From Halopiger djelfimassiliensis (GTDB lineage: Archaea; Halobacteriota; Halobacteria; Halobacteriales; Natrialbaceae): a stretch of 64,000 bases of DNA. Numbering within the stretch: position 1 is the stretch's first letter; every line of letters begins with the position of its first letter. The notes under the pieces were generated by a model. It was not told where the DNA came from, made no database searches, and saw nothing but the letters and a program-made list of their open reading frames with translations. The position numbers were made by a program, and so were the translations under genes. Location of the stretch: assembly GCF_000455365.1 (NCBI RefSeq), contig NZ_HG315684.1, forward strand, positions 519,611 through 583,610. Direction: 5' to 3'. Positions 18,553 to 27,823 of the stretch are shown here, piece by piece.

Positions 18553-18571
18553 CGGCCCTCGTGCGGTTCGA

Positions 18572-19555
18572 CTACCGGTCGATACGCCGGAGCCACGCGT
18601 CCGGCGCGTCGAGTTCGTCGTTCGTCGGGAGGTTCTCGGGCCGCTCCCAGACGAGACTCGCGGTCTCGAGGTCGCGGACGGCGACGACGTGTTCGAAGAA
18701 GTCCTTGCCGCGTTCGTACTGTCGTTGTTTGAGGCCGAGGCCGAGCAGCCGTCGGAAGAGCCGCTGGATGGGGCCACGGCCCTGTCGTCGCTCGTCGAGC
18801 TTGCGGCGGAGGTCCGCGTACTCGTCGTCGAAGGCGTGATCCATCAGCAGTTCCGCATACCCCTCGACGACGGTCATCGCCGCATCGAGGTCGCGAAACG
18901 CCTCCCGGTCGAACGAACCATCCGAGAGGGCTGCGATGCCGTCCTCCATGCGCTTTTCGAGGTGGGTCGAGAGCCACGGGGCGGCCCCGAACTCCGCGGC
19001 GTGGGTGACCTCGTGGAAAGCGATCCAGCGGCGGAACCGATCGGCGTCGACCTCGAGCTTCTCGGCGGCGTTTAAGATGTTGGGCCGGACGAAATACAGC
19101 GCGTGATCGTCCTCGGGCGCGTCCGCGAGCAAGAGCGGATCGTACTGGCCGAGGACGTTTCGGCCCAGAAACGCGAGCAGCACGGTCATCGTACCCGTGT
19201 TGATCGTTCGCGCGATGCCCGGAAAGTCCTCGGTGTGTGGCTCGAGTGCTCCCATCACCCGTTCGAAGGTCGCTACGTTGGCGTCGATCCAGTGGTGGCG
19301 GTTCTGGATCTCGACGGTTTCGGGGACGTCGAAATCGACGCCTGCCACCGCTCGGACGGCCGCTCTGGCCTCCCGAACGTCGCGGGCGTAGGCTTCGCGC
19401 TCGCCGGGGTCGAGCGTGATCGAGCCGGGATCGGTCGCCGCCTTTGCGGCGTCGGCGGCCGACCGCCAGTCGATCGCGTCGTCTCCCGACGCCCCGGCGA
19501 CGGCCCGGGCGCTACGATAGAGATTCACGAATACGGGTACGGGAGGCAGGCGCAA
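18572..19555 (-). CDS. Zinc-dependent metalloprotease of the zincin_2 (DUF2342) family
   Basis: The 327-residue protein carries HEVTH at 181-185 in RWIAFHEVTHAAEFG, an HExxH zincin motif, with VVEGYAEL downstream as the likely Glu-containing helix. The upstream segment LLAFLGRNVLGQYDPLLL matches the family described as F420-biosynthesis-associated putative zincins of archaea and actinobacteria. No signal peptide is visible, so it is probably cytoplasmic. The biological substrate is unknown. It is convergent with the small membrane gene at 18352. Confidence 0.88.
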   Translation of the reverse strand: MRLPPVPVFVNLYRSARAVAGASGDDAIDWRSAADAAKAATDPGSITLDPGEREAYARDVREARAAVRAVAGVDFDVPETVEIQNRHHWIDANVATFERVMGALEPHTEDFPGIARTINTGTMTVLLAFLGRNVLGQYDPLLLADAPEDDHALYFVRPNILNAAEKLEVDADRFRRWIAFHEVTHAAEFGAAPWLSTHLEKRMEDGIAALSDGSFDREAFRDLDAAMTVVEGYAELLMDHAFDDEYADLRRKLDERRQGRGPIQRLFRRLLGLGLKQRQYERGKDFFEHVVAVRDLETASLVWERPENLPTNDELDAPDAWLRRIDR

Positions 19556-19580
19556 AAGCGTTCGGCCGCTCGCGTGGCGA

Positions 19581-19901
19581 TCAGTTGACGACGACGTCGG
19601 GTTCGTCGGGCTGTTCGAGTTCCGACTCCTCGTCGCCGCGGAACTTCCGGATGGCGACGCCGGCGACGACGAGGACGGCGAGGGCGATCAGTGCACCGAT
19701 GGCACCCTTGTTGCCGCCGCCGTCGGCGGCGACGGCCTCGTCCGATCGCTCGTCGCTTGTGTCCTCGTCGACGGTCTCGAGGTCGGCGTGGGCCGGTTCG
19801 TCCGGTTCGCCGAACGGGAGGAGGTCGCCGATCGTCCGCGGCCCGAACTGGGAATCGCCGTCCAGATGCAACTCGATGAGGGTGAACTTTTTGTCGCCCA
19901 T
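19581..19901 (-). CDS. Haloarchaeal hypothetical protein with one TM segment
   Basis: The 106-residue product starts at MGDKKFTLIELHLDGDSQFG (ATG at 19901). An acidic spacer (DLETVDEDTSDERSDE) and a Gly-rich linker lead to a single membrane helix (AIGALIALAVLVVAGVAI), and the tail is basic then acidic. The layout suggests a membrane-anchored domain of unknown role. It is 25 bases upstream of the zincin gene on the same strand and may be co-transcribed with it. Confidence 0.7.
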   Translation of the reverse strand: MGDKKFTLIELHLDGDSQFGPRTIGDLLPFGEPDEPAHADLETVDEDTSDERSDEAVAADGGGNKGAIGALIALAVLVVAGVAIRKFRGDEESELEQPDEPDVVVN

Positions 19902-20084
19902 AGCAGGACAGTCAACGAGTGCACACTTAGCCGTTTGGTTAGCAGTCAGAAGCACCACGAGCGGCCGTCTCGGCGGTCCCGGAGACGGGAACACGACACG
20001 CGGGGACCGGCAAACCGGTTAGCAGAGCGGAAAGACACCGTGTTCGCGTGGATCGTTTACCTTCGTGGAAACCGTACGGGGCGT

Positions 20085-20318
20085 ATGGCCGAAGAGATAC
20101 GAACGTACGTGGCGCTGTTTCTCGGGCAGGTTCTCGGGGCCGTGATCGTCGTCGCCGGGGTGTTCCTTCAGGGTGGTATCGAAACGATGGCTATTATCGG
20201 CGGCGTCCTCCTGTTGCTGTGTATCGCGGGACTGGCCTACGTCGGAACCAGAGACGAGCCATCGACCGCTTCGGGAACGGACACGCCCGACGAGGCGTCT
20301 GGCCCCTCGGACGGCTAG
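20085..20318 (+). CDS. Small two-TM membrane protein
   Basis: The 77-residue product has two helices (VALFLGQVLGAVIVVAGVFL and MAIIGGVLLLLCIAGLAYV) and an acidic Ser/Thr/Gly tail. ATG at 20085 (MAEEIRTY) is chosen because the longer open frame upstream has poor coding character. Function is unknown. Confidence 0.65.
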   Translation: MAEEIRTYVALFLGQVLGAVIVVAGVFLQGGIETMAIIGGVLLLLCIAGLAYVGTRDEPSTASGTDTPDEASGPSDG

Positions 20319-20424
20319 TGGACACGTCTCAGACTCGGTGGCCGAAATTGACGATCCACTGACGGCCGCGAGCGGATAAATTCGGACCGGTACGATTAAG
20401 TGTCCATCAACTGCGGTCTTGTGT

Positions 20425-20649
20425 ATGAGTGGACGACCGCTGGACGTCCTCGAGGCGTCGCTTGGTGAACGCGTCACGGTTCGCCTCAAGAGTGGTGACG
20501 AATACATCGGCGAGCTCGCCGGGTACGATCAGCACATGAACCTCGTCCTCGAGGACGCGACGATTCCGGAAGGCGGAGTCGAAGCAGAGACGCCGGTCGA
20601 AGACACAACGATTATACGCGGCGATAACGTCGTTTCGATCACTCCATGA
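20425..20649 (+). CDS. LSm (Sm-like) RNA-binding protein
   Basis: The 74-residue protein has the Sm1 motif ([26 protein letters not shown]) and Sm2 motif ([10 protein letters not shown]) of archaeal SmAP/LSm proteins, which form heptameric rings that bind U-rich RNA. The ATG at 20425 ([10 protein letters not shown]) follows a TATA-like gattaagtg at about 20393-20401, giving a near-leaderless transcript. Its TGA overlaps the L37e ATG by four bases (ATGA), the conserved LSm-L37e pair of archaea. Confidence 0.95.
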   Translation: MSGRPLDVLEASLGERVTVRLKSGDEYIGELAGYDQHMNLVLEDATIPEGGVEAETPVEDTTIIRGDNVVSITP

Positions 20650-20822
20650 CTGGTGCAGGAACCCCGAGCCAAGGAAAGAAGAACAAGACGACCCATACCA
20701 AGTGTCGTCGCTGCGGAGAGAAGTCCTACCACACCAAGAAGAAAGTCTGCTCGGCGTGTGGCTTCGGCAAGTCGGCCAAACGCCGCGACTACGAGTGGCA
20801 GTCGAAGGCTGGCGACAACTGA
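20646..20822 (+). CDS. rpl37e: Large-subunit ribosomal protein L37e
   Basis: The frame has 58 codons and reads [20 protein letters not shown] with a zinc-finger pair [10 protein letters not shown] and [13 protein letters not shown], which is the L37e signature. The protein binds 23S rRNA in the 50S subunit. It overlaps the LSm stop codon, as in other archaea. Length is normal for the family. Confidence 0.96.
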   Translation: MTGAGTPSQGKKNKTTHTKCRRCGEKSYHTKKKVCSACGFGKSAKRRDYEWQSKAGDN

Positions 20823-20935
20823 CCGCCGGGAGTTTTGCCGTCTTCGCTTCTGCGTTTTCCGTCCTCGAGTGACGACGACGGCCGCCGGAAACCGCCGATG
20901 GACAGTCATTAGTCCCGGGCCGCGAACACTCGCGT

Positions 20936-22129
20936 ATGGAGACGACCGATGCCTTCGCCGGACTCGAGTGTGTCGACTGCGAGGCCACCTACGACCCAGC
21001 GGACGCGACCCATCGGTGTCCCGACTGTGGCGGGATCCTCGATCCGAGCTACGAGTACGACGCGATCGATCTCGATCGCGACACCCTCGAATCACGGCCG
21101 TTCGACTCGATGTGGCGCTACGAGGAGCTGTTGCCGTTTCCCCGGGAGACGGCCGTGACGATGGACGAGGGCGCGACGCCGCTCGTCGAGTGTCCGGCCC
21201 TCGCCGACGAACTGGGTGTCGAGCGCGTTCTGCTCAAAGACGAGGGACGGAACCCGACGGGGACGTTCAAGGACCGCGGTCAGACGGTCGCCGTAACCGC
21301 CGCGAAACACCACGGTGCGACCGACGTCGCGCTCGCGTCCGCGGGCAACGCCGGGCAGGCCGCCGCGGCGTACGCGGGGCGGGCCGGCCTCGAGTCGCAC
21401 GTCTATCTGCCCTCGCGATCCAGCTTCACCAACAAGGCGATGGTCAACGTCCACGGCGGCGACATGAACGTCGTCGGCGGGCGGATCGGCGACGCCGGCG
21501 CGGCCTACGAGGAAGCCCTCGCGGAACACGACGACTGGTACCCCGTCCAGACGTTCGTCACGCCCTACCGCCACGAGGGCAAGAAGACGATGCTGTACGA
21601 ACTGATCGAACAACTCGAGTGGACGGTTCCGGACGCGATCTGCTACCCGACCGGCGGCGGCGTCGGCCTCGTCGGACTGTACAAGGCCGCAACCGAGTTC
21701 CGGGATCTGGGGCTGATCGACGACCTGCCCGGACTGTACGCGGCACAGGCGTCCGGGTGTGCCCCGATCGTCGAGGCCTACGAGGACGGCCGCGACGAAC
21801 ACGACCCGGTCGAGAATCCCGATACCATCTGTGGCGGCCTCGAGATCCCCGACCCCGGCGCGAGTCCGTGGGTCCTCGAGGCGATCCGCGAGACCGACGG
21901 CGGTGCGGTCGCGACCGACGATCCCGACATCCTCGAAGCGGCAGTACAGGTCGCCCAACACGAGGGCCTCGAGATGGTGCCCAGTTCGGCGGCGGCGGCA
22001 AGCGGCGCGTGGGAGCTCGCCGACCGCGGCGAGTTCGACGGCGACGAGACGGTCGTCATCCTCAACACGGGATCGGGGAACAAGGAGGCGGACGTGGTAC
22101 GCAGCCATCTGATGGGACAGGGCATCTAG
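20936..22129 (+). CDS. thrC: Threonine synthase
   Basis: The 397-residue PLP enzyme converts O-phosphohomoserine to threonine. The N-terminus has a zinc-ribbon-like segment with CVDC and CPDC. The PLP lysine lies in NPTGTFKDRGQTVAV, the phosphate-binding Gly loop is SAGNAGQAAAAYA, and the glycine-rich PTGGGVGLVG is normal. The C-terminus has PSSAAAASGAWEL. All catalytic motifs are intact. It stands downstream of L37e on the same strand. Confidence 0.93.
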   Translation: METTDAFAGLECVDCEATYDPADATHRCPDCGGILDPSYEYDAIDLDRDTLESRPFDSMWRYEELLPFPRETAVTMDEGATPLVECPALADELGVERVLLKDEGRNPTGTFKDRGQTVAVTAAKHHGATDVALASAGNAGQAAAAYAGRAGLESHVYLPSRSSFTNKAMVNVHGGDMNVVGGRIGDAGAAYEEALAEHDDWYPVQTFVTPYRHEGKKTMLYELIEQLEWTVPDAICYPTGGGVGLVGLYKAATEFRDLGLIDDLPGLYAAQASGCAPIVEAYEDGRDEHDPVENPDTICGGLEIPDPGASPWVLEAIRETDGGAVATDDPDILEAAVQVAQHEGLEMVPSSAAAASGAWELADRGEFDGDETVVILNTGSGNKEADVVRSHLMGQGI

Positions 22130-22181
22130 CCGCGACCGCGGAGCCGAACGCTCTTGTGGGCCGGCGACCCAGCGTCGGATA

Positions 22182-23135
22182 ATGCGATCCGAGCGAGTCC
22201 GGTTCGGGTCGGTCCGCAACCGGGACGTCGACCTGCTGATTCTCGAGGAACTGACCGTTTCCGCGGCGTTTCGTTCGCGAGTCCTCAAGGAGATCCGCGA
22301 ACGCGGTGCCGACCTCGAGCCGCCGACGCTGCTCGAGTCGCGGTATTCGCCGGCCGGCGAGGACGGGAGCGCGACCGTCGCGTTCGGCGTCGAAACGGCC
22401 GACAACGAGCGGTGGCTCGTCTACCTTCGACAGCCGGGGGACGCGAACCCTCGGGAACCCGGAGGCGCATGCGGGGCCGACGACGGGGGCGACACCGAGT
22501 GGGACGAGCGGACGACCGTGCTGGTCGGGCCGTCGGCCCAACTCGAGCGCCTCGGTGAGGCCCCGGCCGTCGACGGGACGATCACCTACGAACAGTTCCG
22601 AACGTGGTTCACACAGCGGGAAACGCCACGCGGGGAGTACAGGGCCGAGCTGCTGTCGGCTGTTATCGACTCCCGGGGACGCGGTTCGCCGGTCGAGGCC
22701 GACGGCCGACTGACCGAGTTGTCCCGCTCCTACCGGACGGTCGCGACCGATCGCGCGCCCGAACTCGGCGATGTAACCCTCGAGACGTCGCGCTCAGGAG
22801 CGGCCGGCCCCCGAGTCGAGTTCGATCCGCCGGCACTGGCCGCCGACCACCGACTCGTCCACGATCTTCCGGCGGGGCACGTCGAACTCCGGGTTCCGGG
22901 TGCGGCCGCCCACCTCGAGACGTTCGCGGCACGCTATGCGACGGTGCTCGCTCCGGAGACGGCACTGATCGAACGCGGAGAGGACCTGTCGGTTCGACGC
23001 ACCGTTCCGGCGATCGATCCCGACGGAGGTGGCGGATCGGCGTTGGAAGGACGGGAGGACGCTATCGCGGCCGGAGTCGGGGCCGCATCGGAACTGCTCG
23101 AGCTATCGGAACGGATGGGGAACCCGACGGCGTGA
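22182..23135 (+). CDS. Uncharacterised protein resembling a degenerate PD-(D/E)XK nuclease
   Basis: The 317-residue soluble product begins with [20 protein letters not shown], followed by [35 protein letters not shown] and [16 protein letters not shown]. The order of these blocks (DLLxxEEL helix, TVLVxPxxYL strand, xYExxxxWF helix, RAPEL) is how I remember a haloarchaeal/bacterial PD-(D/E)XK nuclease-like family. The place where E-x-K should occur reads WLVYLRQPG, so the metal site seems to be lost. The assignment rests on pattern memory only. It is a single gene between threonine synthase and GGGP synthase. Confidence 0.6.
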   Translation: MRSERVRFGSVRNRDVDLLILEELTVSAAFRSRVLKEIRERGADLEPPTLLESRYSPAGEDGSATVAFGVETADNERWLVYLRQPGDANPREPGGACGADDGGDTEWDERTTVLVGPSAQLERLGEAPAVDGTITYEQFRTWFTQRETPRGEYRAELLSAVIDSRGRGSPVEADGRLTELSRSYRTVATDRAPELGDVTLETSRSGAAGPRVEFDPPALAADHRLVHDLPAGHVELRVPGAAAHLETFAARYATVLAPETALIERGEDLSVRRTVPAIDPDGGGGSALEGREDAIAAGVGAASELLELSERMGNPTA

Positions 23136-23241
23136 TCCCCGGGAGCGCCCGCGGACGGTCGTCGCTCCGGAGCACTGTGTGGTAGCTGGCGTTCCCGGTC
23201 GTTTCGTAGCGCTTTTGCCGGTTGTAGGGAAACGGAGCGGT

Positions 23242-23943
23242 ATGCCTACCCCCTGGGACGACTGGAACCACGTTCTCAAGATCGATCCGGACAAGGAGCT
23301 TCCTGACGGCGTCACCTACGGCGATCTCTGTGCGACCGGCACCGACGCCATCGAAGTCGGCGGCACCATGGGAATCACCGAGGAGAACATGAGCGACGTC
23401 ATCGAAGCCTGCGCCGAACACGACGTTCCGCTCTATCAGGAGCCGTCGAACCCCGAGGTCGTCATCCAGGACGACGCGCTCGACGGCTATCTCATCCCGA
23501 CCGTCTTCAACGCTGGATCGCCGTTCTGGATTACCGGCGCGCACAAGGAGTGGGTTCGGATCGATACCGACCTCGACTGGGAGCGAACGACGACCGAGGC
23601 GTACATCGTGATGAACCCAGACGCCGACGTCGCGACGTACACGGAAGCCGACTGCGACCTCGACGCCGACGACGTCGCATCCTACGCCACGGTCGCCGAG
23701 CGGATGTTCGGACAGGAAATCGTCTACGTCGAGTACTCGGGAATGCTTGGCGACGAGGGGATCGTCGAAGCGGCGGCCGAGGGAACCGACGACGCGACCC
23801 TGTTTTACGGCGGCGGCATCAACGATTACGACTCGGCGTATTCGATGGCCCAGTACGCCGACGTCATCGTCGTCGGCGATCTCGCACACGACGAGGGCGT
23901 CGACGCAGTCCGTGAAACCGTCGAGGCCGCAGCCGACGCCTGA
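23242..23943 (+). CDS. Geranylgeranylglyceryl phosphate synthase (GGGPS)
   Basis: The 233-residue TIM-barrel enzyme joins sn-glycerol-1-phosphate to geranylgeranyl-PP, the first ether bond of archaeal lipids. Motifs include [18 protein letters not shown] (start of the barrel), [29 protein letters not shown] and [15 protein letters not shown], the last being a phosphate-binding loop. The ATG at 23242 ([17 protein letters not shown]) matches the usual family start. It is a stand-alone gene. Confidence 0.95.
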   Translation: MPTPWDDWNHVLKIDPDKELPDGVTYGDLCATGTDAIEVGGTMGITEENMSDVIEACAEHDVPLYQEPSNPEVVIQDDALDGYLIPTVFNAGSPFWITGAHKEWVRIDTDLDWERTTTEAYIVMNPDADVATYTEADCDLDADDVASYATVAERMFGQEIVYVEYSGMLGDEGIVEAAAEGTDDATLFYGGGINDYDSAYSMAQYADVIVVGDLAHDEGVDAVRETVEAAADA

Positions 23944-24008
23944 TCGGTGTCGGAGCGGGACGACTGTCGGCCTAAACTGTTTTGCGTCTTCGATCACCAC
24001 GAACGGTC

Positions 24009-24668
24009 ATGAGCCTCCTCGCGGAGTTCGAAGCGGCATCGTCGGCGCTCGTCCTCGGCCCGACGCTTGCGGCGATGCCGTCGCTCGAGGTGGACCTCGA
24101 GCGGCAGTATGCACTCGACCCGGAGCGGCCGATCGCGTTCTGCTGGATCCAGTGTCGCGATTTCGAACAGTTCGAGCGAACCCTGGATCGAGACGAGACG
24201 ATCGCGAACTTCGAGCGGATCAATCGGCGCGACGAGAGCGAGCGTGACCGAGTACTGTACCGACTCCAGCAAAGCGACTCGGACGTCGTCCACGCGTATC
24301 GCCAGTGGGTCTCCGTCGGCGGCCAACTGCTCGATTGTCGCGGCTCCGACGGCCGGTGGGAAGTCGAGATGCGGTTTCCCGACCGGGACGCTTTTTCCCG
24401 CTATCAGGCGTTTCTCGAGCGCGAGAACGTCGCGTTCGAGTTACACCGCATTGCCGACGGTTCGGTCGGCGATCGGCCCACCGGCGGGGAGGTACTTACC
24501 GAGTCACAGCGGGAAGCACTCGTGCTCGCCTACGAAGGCGGGTTCTTCGAGATTCCGCGGGAGACGAAGCTCTCGGCGGTTGCGGAAACGCTCGAGATTT
24601 CGACACAGTCTGTCAGCGAACGGCTGCGGCGGGGACAGGCACAGCTGATCGAAGACCAACTCCTGTAA
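24009..24668 (+). CDS. Bat-like helix-turn-helix transcriptional regulator
   Basis: The 219-residue protein has the haloarchaeal bacterio-opsin-activator HTH_10 domain at its C-terminus: LTESQREALVLAYEGGFFEI followed by the recognition helix ISTQSVSERLRRGQAQL. The N-terminal part resembles the GAF/sensor half of Bat-type regulators (LEVDLERQYALDPERPIAF). ATG at 24009 (MSLLAEFEA) gives the expected N-terminus. The target is unknown. It is convergent with the sirtuin gene, with a second Bat-type regulator beyond it. Confidence 0.85.
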   Translation: MSLLAEFEAASSALVLGPTLAAMPSLEVDLERQYALDPERPIAFCWIQCRDFEQFERTLDRDETIANFERINRRDESERDRVLYRLQQSDSDVVHAYRQWVSVGGQLLDCRGSDGRWEVEMRFPDRDAFSRYQAFLERENVAFELHRIADGSVGDRPTGGEVLTESQREALVLAYEGGFFEIPRETKLSAVAETLEISTQSVSERLRRGQAQLIEDQLL

Positions 24669-24689
24669 GCGGCGATCCGGCGGCGGGCC

Positions 24690-25457
24690 TCAGGCGTCCA
24701 CCAGCGTCCGGAGGCGCGGAAGCACCGTCGTCACGTCCTCGCGACGGACCACGGCCGCCCGGTCGTCGACGGGCGTCGACTCGAGGTTGACGACGGCGAC
24801 GGTCGCTCCGTTGGACGCGGCGAGACGGGGCAGCGACGCGGCGGGTTCGACGACGAGCGAGGAGCCGGTCGCGAGGAAGACGTCGCTCTTCCGGGCGAGC
24901 GACCGCGCACGCTGGAGGACCGCACCCGGAAGCTGTTCACCGAAGAGCACCACGTCGGGTTTGTAGACGCCGCCACAGTCACAGGTCGGTGGGAGCGTCC
25001 CGTTCGCGGCGCGCTCGAAGATCTCCTCGCCGTCGGTACGTCGGCCGCAGTCCTGACACCGAACCCGCCGTGCGTTGCCGTGGAGTTCGAGGATCGTCGA
25101 CCCGTCGCCGTCCGAAAGCGAGTCAGCGGCGTCCCCGTGTAGCCCGTCCGTGTTCTGCGTGATGATCGCCTCGAGAACGCCGTCCCGTCCCATCGCGGCC
25201 AGCGCGTCGTGGGCGGCGTTCGGTTCGTGCGCCGCCCCGAACAGCTCACGGTGTAACTCGACGCGATCCGCCCAGAACCCCGCCGGGTCGCGGCGAAACC
25301 GACCGTAGGTGAACTGCCCTTCGTCGAACCGCTCCCAGACGCCGTCGTCCCCGCGGAAGGTCGGGACGCCGGAGGGCGCGGAGACGCCGGCACCCGTAAG
25401 CGCCACCGCGGTCTCGGCCTCGCGGAGTTCGGCCGCGAGTCGCTCGAGGTCGTTCAT
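24690..25457 (-). CDS. NAD-dependent protein deacylase (Sir2 family)
   Basis: The 255-residue sirtuin has all core motifs: ALTGAGVSAPSGVPTFRG, TQNTDGLH, the general-base histidine in LHGNARRVRC, two zinc Cys pairs (RCQDCGRR and TCDCGG), and FLATGSSLVVEP. It deacylates lysines using NAD+ and yields O-acyl-ADP-ribose. Haloarchaeal targets may include Alba or acetyl-CoA synthetase, which is inference. The start ATG at 25457 (MNDLERLAAEL) is chosen because a longer open frame upstream is not sirtuin-like. Confidence 0.93.
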   Translation of the reverse strand: MNDLERLAAELREAETAVALTGAGVSAPSGVPTFRGDDGVWERFDEGQFTYGRFRRDPAGFWADRVELHRELFGAAHEPNAAHDALAAMGRDGVLEAIITQNTDGLHGDAADSLSDGDGSTILELHGNARRVRCQDCGRRTDGEEIFERAANGTLPPTCDCGGVYKPDVVLFGEQLPGAVLQRARSLARKSDVFLATGSSLVVEPAASLPRLAASNGATVAVVNLESTPVDDRAAVVRREDVTTVLPRLRTLVDA

Positions 25458-25504
25458 ATCGGGATCTCGCCCTCGAGCGGTAAAAACGGGAAGGTCAGTC
25501 CCGG

Positions 25505-26182
25505 CTACCGGTTCGAAGACGCGTAGGAAGCGGCCAGCTTCGCTTCGATCCGCTGGAGGTGTTCGCCGACCGTTGCCGGGGAAAGCCCGAGTGTCGTGGC
25601 CAGTTCCCGGTGGGTTGTCCCGCGGGGAACGTCGTAGTAGCCCTCGCTGTGCGCGAGTTGGAAAATCTCCCGCTGTCGCTCGGTGAGTTCGTGTGCCGTC
25701 GCGGGTTCGTACTCGCCGAGTCGGCGGAGTTCGAGGTCGACGCCGGCCGGGAGGGCTGCGGCCGCGCGTTTGATCGCTCGACTCGTCCCGAGGGCCGTCA
25801 CCTCGAGGCCACGGTCCGCGTCGCCGTCGACCGCGGGACCGGTGTCGACGAACTCCATCGGCCAGTCGAGCACGATATCGTGTTCCTGAAGGATCGCCAG
25901 TAGCTCGCTGACCGGGCCGATCGATCGACACTGGACGTAGGCGAGACCGCGGCCGTCCGCACCGGCGACGTCGTACTCGATGGTCTCCGCGGAGTCGGCG
26001 AGCAACGCGCGGGCGTGCTCGAGATCACCGCGTAGTTCGAACAGCTCGACGAACCGTCCCTCGTGGACGGGGCTCAGATAGCGGACGGCATCGATAGCCA
26101 CCGCGTCGCTGCGGGCGAATGTGTCGTCGATCGTGTTGACTCGCCCGTCAGCCCACGTCAACACGACGGTCGCGTATCTCAC
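25505..26182 (-). CDS. Bat-like helix-turn-helix transcriptional regulator
   Basis: The product has about 225 residues, with a GTG start at 26182 giving MRYATVVLTWADGRV, typical of haloarchaeal HTH_10 regulators. The C-terminal HTH_10 domain is LTERQREIFQLAHSEGYYDV plus LGLSPATVGEHLQRIEAKL. No in-frame ATG precedes this region except at 26347 with non-homologous sequence, which supports GTG. It is divergent from the cytochrome P450 gene across a 140-base gap with a TATA box at 26254-26265, so it may control that gene and itself. It is a paralogue of the regulator at 24009. Confidence 0.84.
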   Translation of the reverse strand: MRYATVVLTWADGRVNTIDDTFARSDAVAIDAVRYLSPVHEGRFVELFELRGDLEHARALLADSAETIEYDVAGADGRGLAYVQCRSIGPVSELLAILQEHDIVLDWPMEFVDTGPAVDGDADRGLEVTALGTSRAIKRAAAALPAGVDLELRRLGEYEPATAHELTERQREIFQLAHSEGYYDVPRGTTHRELATTLGLSPATVGEHLQRIEAKLAASYASSNR

Positions 26183-26253
26183 GGCAGTCCTCCTGCGGGG
26201 CGTCCCTCGAAGGGGAGCCGTCCGTTCGTCCGCATACGGTTCCGTACTCGCCC

Positions 26254-26265
26254 TATATTTAAATA
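26254..26265. promoter_or_regulatory. TATA-like element between divergent HTH regulator and P450 genes
   Basis: tatatttaaata is nearly symmetrical and could be read in either direction. Plus-strand transcription would start near 26290, shortly before the P450 ATG at 26323. Minus-strand transcription would start near 26230, ahead of the GTG at 26182. One shared promoter core is therefore possible. Confidence 0.5.
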
Positions 26266-26322
26266 CACCTAGTATGATCGGCCACAGGCGGAGGCGGCCG
26301 GAGCCCCTCGATACAACTACGC

Positions 26323-27669
26323 ATGAGCAGCGAAACACCGCCGACAACGGACGAACATCCGTCGGGACCCGACGGCCTGCCGCTCGTCGGCAATCAGCTT
26401 GCGTTTCTCCGCGATCCCTACGGATTCATGACGAGCACGGCCCACGAGTACGGCGATATCGCTTACTGGGAGGATCCTGGCGGGCCGGTGTACCAGCTCA
26501 ACCACCCAGACTACATCGAGCAGGTCCTCGTTCAGAACAACCAGAACTACGTCAAAGGCGATCGGTTCCAGAACGTGCTCGGCCCCATCACCGGGGAGGG
26601 CATCCTGAACAGCGAGGGGGCGGTCTGGCGGCGCAACCGCCATCGGATCCAACCCGCGTTCCATCCCGATCGGATTCAGGCGTACGCATCGATGATGACG
26701 GACGCCACCGAACACGCCCTCGAGGAGTGGATCGACGGCGAGACGCGGCTCGTCCACGAAGACATGATGGAACTGACGTTGAAGATCGTCGCGCGGGCGC
26801 TGTTCGGAACCGACATCGACGAGGACGTCGACACTATCGGATCGGCCCTCGAGCGGTTCATGGAAGCCTCCGAGAGCCTGCCGCAGTACGTCTTGCCGCC
26901 GTCGGTGCCGACGCCGGCCCGACTGCGGATTCGGCGCGCACGAGCGGACCTCGACGAAGTCGTCTACCGCCTGATCGAGAAGCGACGGGCCGACCCCACG
27001 GATCACGACGTGATCTCGATGCTCCTCGAGGCTGCCGACGAGGACGGGACCGACGTGTCGACCGAGCAGCTCCGGGACGAAGTGGTGACGCTGTTGCTCG
27101 CCGGCCACGAGACGACGGCGCTATCGCTGTCGCTGACGGCGTATCTCCTCTCGAAGAACCCGGCGGTCGAGACGCGGCTCGTGGCGGAACTCGAGGACGT
27201 CCTCGACGGCCGGTCACCGACGATGGACGACCTCGGCGACCTTTCCTACACCGAGCGCGTCGTCAAGGAGTCGATGCGGCTCTATCCGCCGGTCCCGGGA
27301 ATCGTCCGCGAGCCGGTCAAGCCGGACGTGATCGGCGGTTACAGGATCGAACCGGGCGCGACGATCCGGATCCACCAGTGGGTCGTCCACCGCGATCCGC
27401 GCTGGTACGACGATCCGCTCGCGTTCCGCCCCGAACGCTGGACCGACGAGATGGAGGCGAACCTGCCGAAGCTCGCGTACTTCCCGTTCGCCGCCGGTCC
27501 GCGGCGGTGTATCGGCGACCGCTTTGCGATGCTCGAGGCGCGGCTCATCCTCGCAACCATCTATCAGCGCTACCACCTCGAACTCGTCCCCGGGACCGAC
27601 CTCGATCTGATGGCGACGGTAACGGCCCGACCCAGAGACGAGATTCCGATGACGGTTCACGAGCGGTAA
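26323..27669 (+). CDS. Cytochrome P450
   Basis: The 448-residue protein has all P450 landmarks: the I-helix oxygen-activation motif AGHETTALSLSLTA, the ExxR of the K helix in VKESMRLYPPVPG, and the heme-binding FAAGPRRCIGDRFAMLEA with the axial cysteine. The N-terminus lacks a membrane anchor (MSSETPPTTDEHPSG), so it is soluble, and redox partner genes are not adjacent. The substrate is unknown; sequence style resembles CYP102/CYP132-like bacterial fatty-acid or steroid oxygenases. It is divergent from a Bat-type regulator. Confidence 0.93.
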   Translation: MSSETPPTTDEHPSGPDGLPLVGNQLAFLRDPYGFMTSTAHEYGDIAYWEDPGGPVYQLNHPDYIEQVLVQNNQNYVKGDRFQNVLGPITGEGILNSEGAVWRRNRHRIQPAFHPDRIQAYASMMTDATEHALEEWIDGETRLVHEDMMELTLKIVARALFGTDIDEDVDTIGSALERFMEASESLPQYVLPPSVPTPARLRIRRARADLDEVVYRLIEKRRADPTDHDVISMLLEAADEDGTDVSTEQLRDEVVTLLLAGHETTALSLSLTAYLLSKNPAVETRLVAELEDVLDGRSPTMDDLGDLSYTERVVKESMRLYPPVPGIVREPVKPDVIGGYRIEPGATIRIHQWVVHRDPRWYDDPLAFRPERWTDEMEANLPKLAYFPFAAGPRRCIGDRFAMLEARLILATIYQRYHLELVPGTDLDLMATVTARPRDEIPMTVHER

Positions 27670-27823
27670 TTCGCTCGAGAGCGGGTTCGAGCGGTCTCGT
27701 TTCCCGACTGCTGGGGAACGACGGCTCCGTACCCGGGCGTCGGGATCGCCGTCCTGACCGGGTGGGGGTTGCCGGCGGGGACGAACGATTGCGCTTAAGT
27801 TCCGGCTACGTGAATCCGATGGT

